This document shows, piece after piece, positions 1 through 7,506 of a stretch of 58,877 nt of DNA. The stretch is from Terriglobia bacterium. GTDB lineage: Bacteria; Acidobacteriota; Terriglobia; JAIQFV01. Below the pieces are notes generated by a model that saw only the letters and a list, made by a program, of their open reading frames with translations, searched no databases and was not told the DNA's origin. The translations under genes and the position numbers were made by a program. Each line of letters opens with the position of its first letter. Within the stretch, counting starts at the first letter, position 1. The DNA is taken from assembly GCA_020072965.1 (NCBI GenBank), contig JAIQFY010000051.1:1-58877 (forward strand). Reading direction: 5' to 3'.

Positions 1-31
1 AAAAAAAGAAGCAAAAAAAGAAAGAAGTCGG

Positions 32-87
32 GGCCTGATGGAAAAGTGGAAATCCGAAAAAGCCGGATTCCCACTTTCCCACAGGCC
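32..87. repeat. Long imperfect hairpin beside an A-rich tract
   Basis: The arms at 32-37 and 82-87 (GGCCTG/CAGGCC) and at 40-56 and 64-80 (15 of 17 paired) enclose a 7-nt loop. The A-rich run at 1-27 would be a U-rich tail on a minus-strand transcript, so this could be a minus-strand terminator. It could equally be an interspersed palindromic element. No gene end lies close by; the nearest minus-strand gene ends at 887. Confidence 0.55.
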
Positions 88-95
88 TCATCATC

Positions 96-886
96 CACTT
101 TCTCAAGGAAAGGACCTTTCAACTTAAAAGCGGACATTTTAATTTGCTAAGAACAGAATCGAGAAATATTTCACATCCTGACTTCTAACGCAAGCTGCAA
201 GAATCTGGCGCGATTGAGAGAGTCAATGTAACCTTGGTCAAAGCGCTCTTGAGGGGACTCGACCCTTATCGAATCTAGTCAACCCAGGTGAGGAGGCCTC
301 CCAATCCACTTCTGGAAACGCTTCAGATAAGCGTGGCTGCGTCGTTATGTCGAGGCAATACAAAAAAACCTCCCGAATTCAAAAAAACTCGCAGCGTTGA
401 AAGAGGGGGATTGCACAATGATCGACGGGGCACCGGGGGGAAGATCATAGGGTCTTGCGTTACCAGTGGACTGGAGCGACAAATGTAGCACAAATTCTTT
501 CCTCATGGGTATCAGCGCCCTCACCTCCTCGTGCTGATGAGTGAACGACGTTGCCTTGATGGCCTACCATTCATATCAGGAAATACTCGGGCAGAGGTGC
601 TCTTGGATTGTATGGAAGGTTGAAAATGGAGGTGAGCCAAAAAGCTATATCATGAGGAAAAAGGTCATTATCGCGATCAGGGTTGCATCCCCCCTGCGAA
701 GCGCCTCAGTTTAACCTGCTTTTATCTCTTGTACCCCCCAACTTTCCTCTCCGTTTCCTCATCTTTGCGGCCTCTCGGATAAAATCCTTTCTAATCTGGA
801 CCATGATTTTTGAACTGTCCTCCAATGAACCTAATTGAAGTGCAAAATTCAACGAGTCAGACTCGCAATCAAAATAACTGAGGCTT
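96..886. other. No gene recognised
   Basis: This stretch holds only short open frames without a ribosome binding site or recognisable protein. The 66-codon plus-strand frame at 288-488 is not convincing. Confidence 0.5.
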
Positions 887-1513
887 TTAGGTCTGCCCAG
901 GTCCCTCTGGACCTTGACGCATTGGTTCTCTGTTCGAATCGACTCCAATGGTCTTGGAAACTTCGTTGGAATAGCCACTTTCATTGCCATCAAAATCATA
1001 GGCCGTCACAGCAAAGTAGTACCTCACTCCATAATCCAGTCCGATCACGGTATATTGGGTCTGGTTGCCCACATCAATGGGGGGCCGGTATACACGTGAC
1101 GCCGTCCCGAAATATACCTTATAGCCAGCCACCACATCGATGTTGGGGTCCCAGGTGAGAATTGCATCGCCAGATTCGCGCTCGGGGCGTTGTGCGGTGA
1201 AAGTGAAATCTGCAGCGGCCTCCAGGAGGATGTGAGAAGTGAAGCTGTTGTGATCCGTATGATCGAGGCGGGTGAGGTTGTCATCGACCCTGGTGATGCC
1301 AGGTTGCTGGAGGTAAGAGACCGGATTGTGACACTGTTTCATAAGGCCGTTGTTGAATACGACAACCTCAGCCCCGAACGGAATGAAGATTCCCCCGCTT
1401 CCCGGGCTCACATCCATGAGGTGGATTCGGGGCTCTCCGTCAGCTTGGGCATGAATGAGGGGCGGGCAAACAAGAGAAAAGATTGCAGCCAGCACAGAGA
1501 AAAGACGGAGCAT
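887..1513 (-). CDS. Secreted fibronectin type III-like protein
   Basis: This 208-residue protein starts with a clear signal peptide (residues 1-22, hydrophobic core ending in HAQA). Residues 25-95 look like a plastocyanin/cupredoxin-like or surface segment (PFGAEVVVFNNG). Residues 108-190 form a fibronectin type III-like module with the typical LTWDPN...VAGYKVYFG...YYFAVTAYD...ESGYSNE pattern. The start is supported by an AAAGGAG site a few bases upstream. FN3 modules of this kind occur on exported adhesive or enzyme-associated proteins. No catalytic domain is visible, so the role is unknown. It is a single gene with no close co-directional neighbour. Confidence 0.8.
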   Translation of the reverse strand: MLRLFSVLAAIFSLVCPPLIHAQADGEPRIHLMDVSPGSGGIFIPFGAEVVVFNNGLMKQCHNPVSYLQQPGITRVDDNLTRLDHTDHNSFTSHILLEAAADFTFTAQRPERESGDAILTWDPNIDVVAGYKVYFGTASRVYRPPIDVGNQTQYTVIGLDYGVRYYFAVTAYDFDGNESGYSNEVSKTIGVDSNREPMRQGPEGPGQT

Positions 1514-1833
1514 ACGGTCTCCTTTAGGGTTTATAAAAGAAAAACCCGGGCAGGAGAGAACAACCAGCCAGCAAGAGAGAAGTCAGACTTGCGCGTCCTC
1601 AATCAACTCTTGTCTGGCGCACACTTCTTCTCTCAATAACTATATGTTAAGCCTCCAGCATGCGCGATGCAAGCGGAGATTTGAGGAGCCGGTATCAAGG
1701 CGCCTTTCCCAGCAACAGGGCAATTTCCATTCCCTCTGTCCAGGGAGTGGTAGCCCGTGGCTTGAAGCCTTTTGCAAATTCCCTTTACAAACTTCCAGGA
1801 GCGACTTCGTTTCTGCGGGGCCGCCTCAGTGCC
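1514..1833. other. No gene recognised
   Basis: This gap separates two minus-strand genes. No conserved frame, terminator hairpin or repeat was seen. Confidence 0.4.
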
Positions 1834-2175
1834 TCACATTTCAATTTGCACAGTCTTGTCTTCGAGGAAGATGTTGTTTTGCAGTCTTCCGCCTTGCGCG
1901 TCCTCGGCACCCTCAGGGCCGATCAACTCCCGGAAGTAGGCCTCGACCGCCTGACGAAAGGTGGGACGATTGATGGGCCCGGAGTACCCCTTGGGATCCC
2001 CCACTTCCACAGGGCCTCCCCCTACCATCTGATGGATTTCCACACTCAGGTCGGAATACATCTGACCATTTATTTCAAGATCGAAAAAAACTGCGGACAC
2101 CATATGCTCGTCGTCACTTCCATAATCCACGGAATCCTGAATGCACTTGTGAAACATCACCTTTGCTGTCCCCAT
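1834..2175 (-). CDS. Hypothetical protein, 113 aa
   Basis: The function was not recognised. It is a small acidic soluble protein without signal peptide or membrane segment. A GGGAG site seven bases before the ATG supports the start. The N-terminal half alternates hydrophobic and polar residues (AVFFDLEINGQMYSDLSVEI), suggesting beta strands. A conserved-looking GYSGPINRPTF segment leads into a helix (AVEAYFRELIG). It lies alone between the FN3 protein and a cluster of palindromes. Confidence 0.6.
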   Translation of the reverse strand: MGTAKVMFHKCIQDSVDYGSDDEHMVSAVFFDLEINGQMYSDLSVEIHQMVGGGPVEVGDPKGYSGPINRPTFRQAVEAYFRELIGPEGAEDAQGGRLQNNIFLEDKTVQIEM

Positions 2176-2337
2176 GGGTTTTCTCCCGGTGTAGACCTCG
2201 GCTGGTCACCGGAAGTGTAGAACTTGCTGATATTCAATTCAAGGTGATAGTGGGGGATGAGGATGAAGGTCAAAATTCCTGGGGCTGAGAGGAATTTTGC
2301 AATTCGCAGTAATGGCAGGGTTCACCCATTATCTTTC

Positions 2338-2790
2338 GCCCGCCAAGGCGGGCTTTTTCTTCTATTTCGTCGCTGTACCCCGGGCTGGCGCCCGGGGCTA
2401 AAGGTCTTACACCCCGCAAGCGGGGCTGAGATCGGGCTGATTTCTTTGTCTACTCCGGGGATCAGGCTGAAGTGGAATTTTACCTTTAGTTCTATTGAGA
2501 AGGATAAATTATAGTGACGCCTACCAGCCTCTCACGAAGTGGGTCGGTTTGGTAGCCGGGATCCGCCCGCTTTTTGGCGGATCCCGGGCTCTTCCGACAG
2601 GCAAGGAAAACCCCGGGATCCCTAAAAACGGGATCCCCGCTACCAAACCTCGATTGCACCAATCTTCATCGAACGACGATTGTCACTATATTTTGAAATC
2701 CTCTGTAGAGGACGCCAAGGACGTTCCTGCAGTAGCTGAAAAAATAACCCGGGGATCCACCAGAACTAATGGCGGATCCCCGGGGCTACC
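2338..2790. repeat. Cluster of GC-rich intergenic palindromes
   Basis: At least five palindromes lie here. GCCCGCC/GGCGGGC at 2338-2353 is followed by T5 and is terminator-like on the plus strand. CCCCGGGC/GCCCGGGG is at 2378-2397 and CCCCGC/GCGGGG at 2412-2425. A nested element spans 2551-2644, with inner arms 2554-2567 and 2576-2590 and outer arms GGTAGC/GCTACC. CCCGGGGATCC pairs with its complement around 2748-2790. GGATCC cores recur in the last two. They look like REP/MITE-type interspersed elements rather than terminators of the flanking genes. Confidence 0.7.
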
Positions 2791-2847
2791 CCAACTTGGT
2801 TCGGGCTACAGGCGCGCATCGGCGTCCTTAGCCCTTCATTTCAATTT

Positions 2848-3546
2848 CTACTGCAGGTACTGTCGGATGACCCATTGGGTGGAGGGGTTGAGAAATTCCA
2901 AGCCATGCCAGTAAAGCCCGTCACTCTCCTCTTCGTCGCTCCACACCACCCGCGCCGAAGTCGTAAGGCAATCAGCGCCCTCCGGCGTCAAATCCGACCG
3001 GCGAATCTCGATCCGCTGACGCGGATCGATCCGTATGGGCAACGACACCAGCGCTCCCAGGCGGCTGACATCCTCCAGGTCCGTAGCAATTTCAGCCTCC
3101 TGATTCTCAACGCTGTCGACACGGATGACCACCGGGATTTTTGTTTTTGACCGCGGGCTGCGCCGCCGCTCCACCAAGGGCGATCTCAGCGCTCGTTCGA
3201 TGACCCTGGCCACCCGCTCCAACGAAAGAGGCTTTTCAATATAATCCGCCACCCCCATTTCTTGAAACATCTTCCGGAATTCAGGATCCGGATTCTCGCA
3301 CACCATGACAATGGGGATCGACCGCGTTTGGTCGATCATCTTGAAGACCTTTGAGAGCACATGTTCACCCATCCTCGGCATCTTGGCATCCACCAGGATA
3401 CACGTGGGCCGGTGTAAGACAGCCTTGTTGATGGCTTCCACTCCCGTCTGCGCCGTCAGGATCTCATATTCCGTGGCAAAGGCTCTGGCGAGCCAATCAT
3501 TGACCTGGGCCCCGCCCCCCACGACCAACAACCTTTTTCTTGTCAT
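2848..3546 (-). CDS. Receiver-PilZ protein (response regulator-like)
   Basis: This 232-residue protein has an N-terminal CheY-like receiver (1-120) and a C-terminal PilZ domain (about 128-230). PilZ domains of this kind bind cyclic di-GMP; the c-di-GMP-type motif is visible as RRRSPR near residue 128 and DVSRLGA near 160. The receiver keeps the phospho-acceptor position (Asp53 in LVDAKMP) and the lysine (YIEKP). The acidic pair that normally coordinates Mg at positions 8-10 is replaced by glycines (VVGGGAQ), so phosphorylation is doubtful. An AAAGGA site precedes the ATG. It follows a paralogue by 64 bp and probably shares its transcript. Confidence 0.88.
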   Translation of the reverse strand: MTRKRLLVVGGGAQVNDWLARAFATEYEILTAQTGVEAINKAVLHRPTCILVDAKMPRMGEHVLSKVFKMIDQTRSIPIVMVCENPDPEFRKMFQEMGVADYIEKPLSLERVARVIERALRSPLVERRRSPRSKTKIPVVIRVDSVENQEAEIATDLEDVSRLGALVSLPIRIDPRQRIEIRRSDLTPEGADCLTTSARVVWSDEEESDGLYWHGLEFLNPSTQWVIRQYLQ

Positions 3547-3610
3547 GCTCGTTCCTTTGAATGAAGTGATCTTCCTGGATGGTCAGGCTTGAATTCCATA
3601 TTGAAATCCC

Positions 3611-4303
3611 TCATTGCTTGTGGGCCCAGGCTGCCGCGGACGGTCCCACGAATTCAAAGCCATGACAGTTGGGCCCGATGACTTCGTCGTCATCATTCCA
3701 CACGACCCGTGCCTGCGCGCAGGGAATCATCCGGCCCGGTCGGGCCGGATCGAACTGGAAGAACTCAACCTGCGCGCCAATCGGGATTCGAACGGGCAAC
3801 CTCATCAAAGCCCCGGTGCGGCTGACATCGACCGTCTCCGCGCGCACTTCATACTGGTGATCGAGGGAGTCCTTGCTGCGGATTACGATAGGAATCTTCA
3901 TGCTTACGCGTGGGGCCCTTCGACGCTCCGACGCCGCCGCTTCCAGGGCCGAGTGGATCGACTTGGAAATTTTCTCGGCTGAAAACGGCGGCTCGATGTA
4001 ATCCAGGGCGCCCATTTCCTTGGCCATTCCCCACACCGTCTCGCGAGGCTTTGCTCCCATCAACACAATGGGGATCCGCTTGGTTTGAGAGATGGATTTC
4101 AAGATCTCGCAGAGCATGAAGCTGCTCATCTGCGGCATGGCCACGTCCAACAAAAGACAATTGGGATGGTCAAGGACCGCTCGCCGAATCGCCTCATTCC
4201 CTGACCGAGCCATCAACACATCGAAGTGATCGGAGAATGTCTTATGAATAAAATCCCCCATCTGGGATTCTCCATCTACGACCAATAGTCTTTTTTTGTC
4301 CAT
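3611..4303 (-). CDS. Receiver-PilZ protein, paralogue
   Basis: This 230-residue protein has the same receiver-plus-PilZ layout as the gene just downstream. The start is placed at 4303, where MDKKRLLVVDG begins behind a GGGAGG site, rather than at the longer frame beginning at 4372. The PilZ motif RRRAPR and DVSRTGA are present. The receiver has Asp53 (LLDVAMP) and one acidic residue (VVDGES), but the conserved KP dipeptide is changed to PP (YIEPPF). The two proteins look like a tandem duplication acting in c-di-GMP-linked control of motility, surface or exopolysaccharide. The target is unknown. Confidence 0.87.
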   Translation of the reverse strand: MDKKRLLVVDGESQMGDFIHKTFSDHFDVLMARSGNEAIRRAVLDHPNCLLLDVAMPQMSSFMLCEILKSISQTKRIPIVLMGAKPRETVWGMAKEMGALDYIEPPFSAEKISKSIHSALEAAASERRRAPRVSMKIPIVIRSKDSLDHQYEVRAETVDVSRTGALMRLPVRIPIGAQVEFFQFDPARPGRMIPCAQARVVWNDDDEVIGPNCHGFEFVGPSAAAWAHKQ

Positions 4304-4906
4304 GCCCGCCTCCCGGGATTCCCTGCAACCGTCGATAAAAACGCTGTGTTTGCCTTCTTTACTCCGGAACATTAAATCTGGACTCTACAATTCAGTGATT
4401 ACCAGCAGAGGAAGTACAGACGCACCCTCCCGCGACCATTTACGAATCAAGCCTAAGTCCAAATTGTTTCAATAGTTTCTCAACCCATGGACTAACTTTG
4501 CCGCCGTGTTTCTGGAAGAGGGGTGAGGAGACCAAGTTCGAATTTGACAGTGACGAAGGGGAGGAGGGATGCACCCACGGCGGACGTGGAAAGGAAATCC
4601 CTCCAACCCTTCGCTTCGTGTACAATGTGAAATCTACTGCGATGTCGGGCCCCAGGACCTGCCAGGGGGAAAGCCCTCTTTTTCACCGGAAGGAGCGGCT
4701 CTAACTCGAATTCCGAAGTTGAGGATCATTGGGGGGAGATGAAGTTTGATAAGTGCCTTAGGGGAGAACGGGGGCGAAGGGCTCGGGGTGGAAGCATTCA
4801 AAGTTTTTGCTGCTGTTCCAGGACGGGAGGCTTCGCTAATTGAATTCCCGGGGTAAGAGGGTTTTGGACCTGCCGCGAAGCGGGATTGCTGATGCTAACT
4901 CACGGG
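4304..4906. other. No gene recognised
   Basis: Short frames on both strands here have no ribosome site or recognisable protein. The promoter of the receiver-PilZ pair should lie in the first bases, but no good sigma-70 match was seen. Confidence 0.4.
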
Positions 4907-5123
4907 AAGGTCCCTGATCTCAAATTTGAAATTTCAAATTAAAAGGGCCAGATGCCTTGCTCGTAAATCATCAACCGATTGCACAGAGTCAGTCGCCTGT
5001 CCCCTCGAGTCCAGGCCCTCCTATGGCGGAACAGTTTCCTTCTTCGTCAAATCCATCACAATTGATTGGCGTAGGAGAACCTAACGCCTGTTGACCCCCT
5101 TAAAATCTGAATCCAGATTTAAC
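4907..5123. repeat. Dispersed repeat, copy A (about 217 bp)
   Basis: This stretch aligns almost end to end with 11332-11549. Shared blocks are AGGTCCCTGATCT, GAAATTTCAAATTAA, CTTGCTCGTAAATCATC, CTATGGCGGAA, AAATCCATCACAATTGATT and GAACCTAACGCC. It has no open frame and is followed by a plus-strand small gene at 5291. Confidence 0.8.
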
Positions 5124-5290
5124 TCCTGCATCCGCAGCCATGCCCTAGTTGCAGGCCTAGTTGTCCTTTTAGTCAAATGTTGTTGTCTTCAAGTTTTTGT
5201 GACGAATCTGCGACATCCTCGGGATGGAGAATCAGTGATTCGAGGAGAGAAAAATACTGAATTCGACGAAGGGGAAGGGGAACAAAGCAT

Positions 5291-5509
5291 ATGGATCAGA
5301 AACATTTCATCCGGGTGAACCGAGCCTCCGACTCGCTTCTCATCAATCTGGCGAACGTGGTCAAAGTGGAATTTCGCCCGAAGATCGAAGCGAGGGACGC
5401 GAATCTCGTCCTGCGACTGGCCGATGGGCAGACCCAGGCGATGAACGCTGCCCAGGCAGAAACAGTATTCCGTTTTCTGGAGCAATTCGTTGGAGTGACC
5501 CTGGAATAA
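5291..5509 (+). CDS. Small hypothetical protein, 72 aa
   Basis: The gene is not assigned to a named family. It encodes a compact 72-residue protein, begins after a purine-rich GGGGAAGGGGAA stretch and converges on the HIT gene with a 31-bp gap. The sequence pattern HFIRVNRASDSLLINLANVVKVEF followed by LVLRLADGQTQAMNAAQAETVFRFLE resembles small LytTR-like or DUF-type beta-rich modules, but no DNA-binding assignment can be made. The clean start and amino-acid composition favour a real gene. Confidence 0.6.
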   Translation: MDQKHFIRVNRASDSLLINLANVVKVEFRPKIEARDANLVLRLADGQTQAMNAAQAETVFRFLEQFVGVTLE

Positions 5510-5540
5510 GGGTGATGGCTGGCGATTCGATGCAGGAAAG

Positions 5541-6056
5541 TCAGGCTTGCCTGGAAAAGAGTAGGAACAATTTGTCGTAAGTGGTTTCGAGTTCTTCCGG
5601 GAGCAAGCGTGTCTCTCCAATGACAGACACGAAGTTCGCATCTCCCACCCAGCGGGGAACTACATGCAAATGCAGATGTCCTTCCACCCCCGCTCCGGCA
5701 CTCTTTCCAAGATTGAGACCGATATTGAATCCGTCCGGGTGGTAGGTGTCCCGGAGCGCCGTCTCCGCTCGTTTGGCCAATTCCATGATTTCGGCCAGCA
5801 AGGGCACCGGGCAAGAGGCCAGATCCGCAACATGGGCGAACGGGGCGATCATCAAATGGCCGTTGGTATAAGGAAAGCGGTTGAGAATGACGAACACCTG
5901 GTTGCCTCGATACAGCACCAGTCGTTCCCGATCCTCGGCCTGTTGCTCCTCCCTGGTCGCCTGACCGGTCGATGCCGCGAGGCAGAAAATGCATTCGGCG
6001 CCCGCTTTAATTGCACGAATGAATTGGTACCGCCAGGGAGTGTAGAGATGATCCAT
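5541..6056 (-). CDS. HIT (histidine triad) family nucleotide hydrolase/transferase
   Basis: This 171-residue protein carries the histidine triad at His127, His129 and His131 (GHLHLHVVP). Such proteins hydrolyse or transfer nucleotidyl groups of dinucleotide polyphosphates such as Ap4A. Residues 22-25 form a CIFC pair, which can bind zinc in this branch, and the NRFPYTNGHLMI segment is typical of the nucleotide-binding core. It is the last gene of the minus-strand ispH-rpsA-sppA-HU-HIT block, 26 bp after HU. The exact substrate cannot be told from sequence. Confidence 0.93.
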   Translation of the reverse strand: MDHLYTPWRYQFIRAIKAGAECIFCLAASTGQATREEQQAEDRERLVLYRGNQVFVILNRFPYTNGHLMIAPFAHVADLASCPVPLLAEIMELAKRAETALRDTYHPDGFNIGLNLGKSAGAGVEGHLHLHVVPRWVGDANFVSVIGETRLLPEELETTYDKLFLLFSRQA

Positions 6057-6082
6057 TCGGGTGGGGTCACCTTGGGGCCTGA

Positions 6083-6409
6083 TTAAAGCGCCACATCGCC
6101 AGCAGGCGTGGTGGCCCCGGTTGTCACGGATGTCTCCTGATTCACCAGATCTTTTAAATCCTTGCTGGGTTTGAAAAACGGGATGGTCTTGGGCGGCACT
6201 TCCACCTTCTCACCGGTCTTCGGATTGCGTCCCGTGCGGCCTCGCCGCTGGCGGGTCCGGAAGCTTCCAAAGCCTCGAATCTCGACTTTGTCTTTGCTGC
6301 GCAGCGCTCCCATAATAGAGTCAAAAATAGTCTCGACAATGACTTCTGATTCTTTCCTTTTCACCTCGGTGATACGGGAAACTTCCTCCACCAAATCCGC
6401 TTTCGTCAT
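6083..6409 (-). CDS. HU/IHF-family DNA-binding protein
   Basis: This is a 108-residue nucleoid protein that bends DNA as a dimer. The start is placed at 6409 (MTKADLVEEV), behind AGGGAGGAAC, not at the upstream in-frame ATG at 6472. The signature GFGSF plus RTGRNPKTGEKVEVP forms the DNA-contacting beta arm. The position of the proline in the arm and the MTKADLVE start fit the IHF-beta/HU group. A Thr/Ala-rich tail of about 15 residues follows the usual HU end. Confidence 0.95.
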   Translation of the reverse strand: MTKADLVEEVSRITEVKRKESEVIVETIFDSIMGALRSKDKVEIRGFGSFRTRQRRGRTGRNPKTGEKVEVPPKTIPFFKPSKDLKDLVNQETSVTTGATTPAGDVAL

Positions 6410-6504
6410 TGTTCCTCCCTGGCGGTTTCCTATTGGAGATGATTCCGAGTTCATTTTGAATAGACCTCCCAAACGCTGTCATGCCAGCGCGTTAACGTGA
6501 ACGA

Positions 6505-6524
6505 CCCCGGCCCCACGACCGGGG
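6505..6524. repeat. Palindrome between sppA and HU
   Basis: CCCCGG at 6505-6510 and CCGGGG at 6519-6524 enclose an 8-nt loop in the 176-bp gap between sppA and HU. No T tract follows on either strand. It could attenuate transcription into HU or be another intergenic palindrome. Confidence 0.4.
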
Positions 6525-6585
6525 GCTAAATGGTTGTCTTCCACGGTGTGGACCCGAAAGTCCGGTTGCCCCGGGCACTCACTAG

Positions 6586-7503
6586 TTAGGTGCCGGGTCG
6601 CCACAGGTACTGCAGAGGCGCCTCTTTGGAAAGATGCTGAAGTGGCGCAGGGATCAGCGAAGAGGCGTCCCCGAACAAAACATCAAACAGCGACTGTTTG
6701 GGTTTCGTCGCCCGGATAATCTTCGGCTCGCCTTTGATCTTGGCCAGCTGGGCGGCGGCATCGATGGCATCCTGCAAATCGCCCACCTCATCAATCAGCT
6801 TATTCTCCTTCGCCTCACGCCCCGTGAAGACGCGGCCATCCGCAAGTCCCTTGACGGCCGCCGGGCTCATCTTCCTGCCCTGGGCCACCGCGTCGACGAA
6901 TTGCCCATACGTGTCGTCAATGAGATGCTGAAGATAGGCCCGTTCTGCCGGGGTCAGGTCACGGGCGGGATCCCCGGTATCTTTAAACTCTCCGCTCTTG
7001 ACCACCACATCTTTCATTTTGATCCATTTCAAAAGGTCCTCGTAGCTATACCACTGCGCAATGACGCCAATCGATCCGGTCAGGGCGCCCGCGTTCGCCA
7101 CCACTTTGTCCGTGGCGCAGGCTGCATAGTAGGCCCCCGAGGCCCCAACCGATGCGATCGAAGCCACCACGATTTTCTTTTTCTTGGCGCGGACGCGATT
7201 GATCGCCTGATATATCTCTTGCGACGCCGCGGCGCCGCCCCCGGGGCTGTTGATGCGCAGAACGATGGCCCTGACGCCGGAGTCCTTCCCGTACCGCTCC
7301 AATTGATCGACCACGGGCTGGGAGTCGTAAATCGGGCCGTTGAGTTCGACGATCGCTACCTTGTTTTCAGCAAAGGAAAAATCGGAGCTCTCGTCGGCCT
7401 TCATGGAATACAGCAGGAGGACAAACAGCAGCCCCCCGAACACCAGCAGCGCTCCACAGCCGATGAGAATCCATAGAACAACATTGGAATGTTGATCACT
7501 CAT
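6586..7503 (-). CDS. sppA: Signal peptide peptidase SppA, short form
   Basis: This 305-residue membrane-anchored serine protease of family S49 degrades signal peptides left after secretion. Residues 9-32 form the single membrane anchor. The catalytic Ser122 sits in SVGASGAYYAA and the general-base Lys174 in VVKSGEFKD. RINSPGG at 84-90 is also typical. The length fits the single-repeat type of Gram-positive and many other bacteria, about half the E. coli enzyme. It starts 3 bp after the rpsA stop, so the two are surely cotranscribed. Confidence 0.95.
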   Translation of the reverse strand: MSDQHSNVVLWILIGCGALLVFGGLLFVLLLYSMKADESSDFSFAENKVAIVELNGPIYDSQPVVDQLERYGKDSGVRAIVLRINSPGGGAAASQEIYQAINRVRAKKKKIVVASIASVGASGAYYAACATDKVVANAGALTGSIGVIAQWYSYEDLLKWIKMKDVVVKSGEFKDTGDPARDLTPAERAYLQHLIDDTYGQFVDAVAQGRKMSPAAVKGLADGRVFTGREAKENKLIDEVGDLQDAIDAAAQLAKIKGEPKIIRATKPKQSLFDVLFGDASSLIPAPLQHLSKEAPLQYLWRPGT

Positions 7504-7506
7504 GAT

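Noticed and set aside
288-488. Small plus-strand gene near the window start
   Set aside because: Low-quality composition, no start signal and no similarity to any family known to me.
835-1639. Plus-strand frames opposite the FN3 protein
   Set aside because: They are shadows of the minus-strand gene, which has a signal peptide, a known module and a ribosome site.
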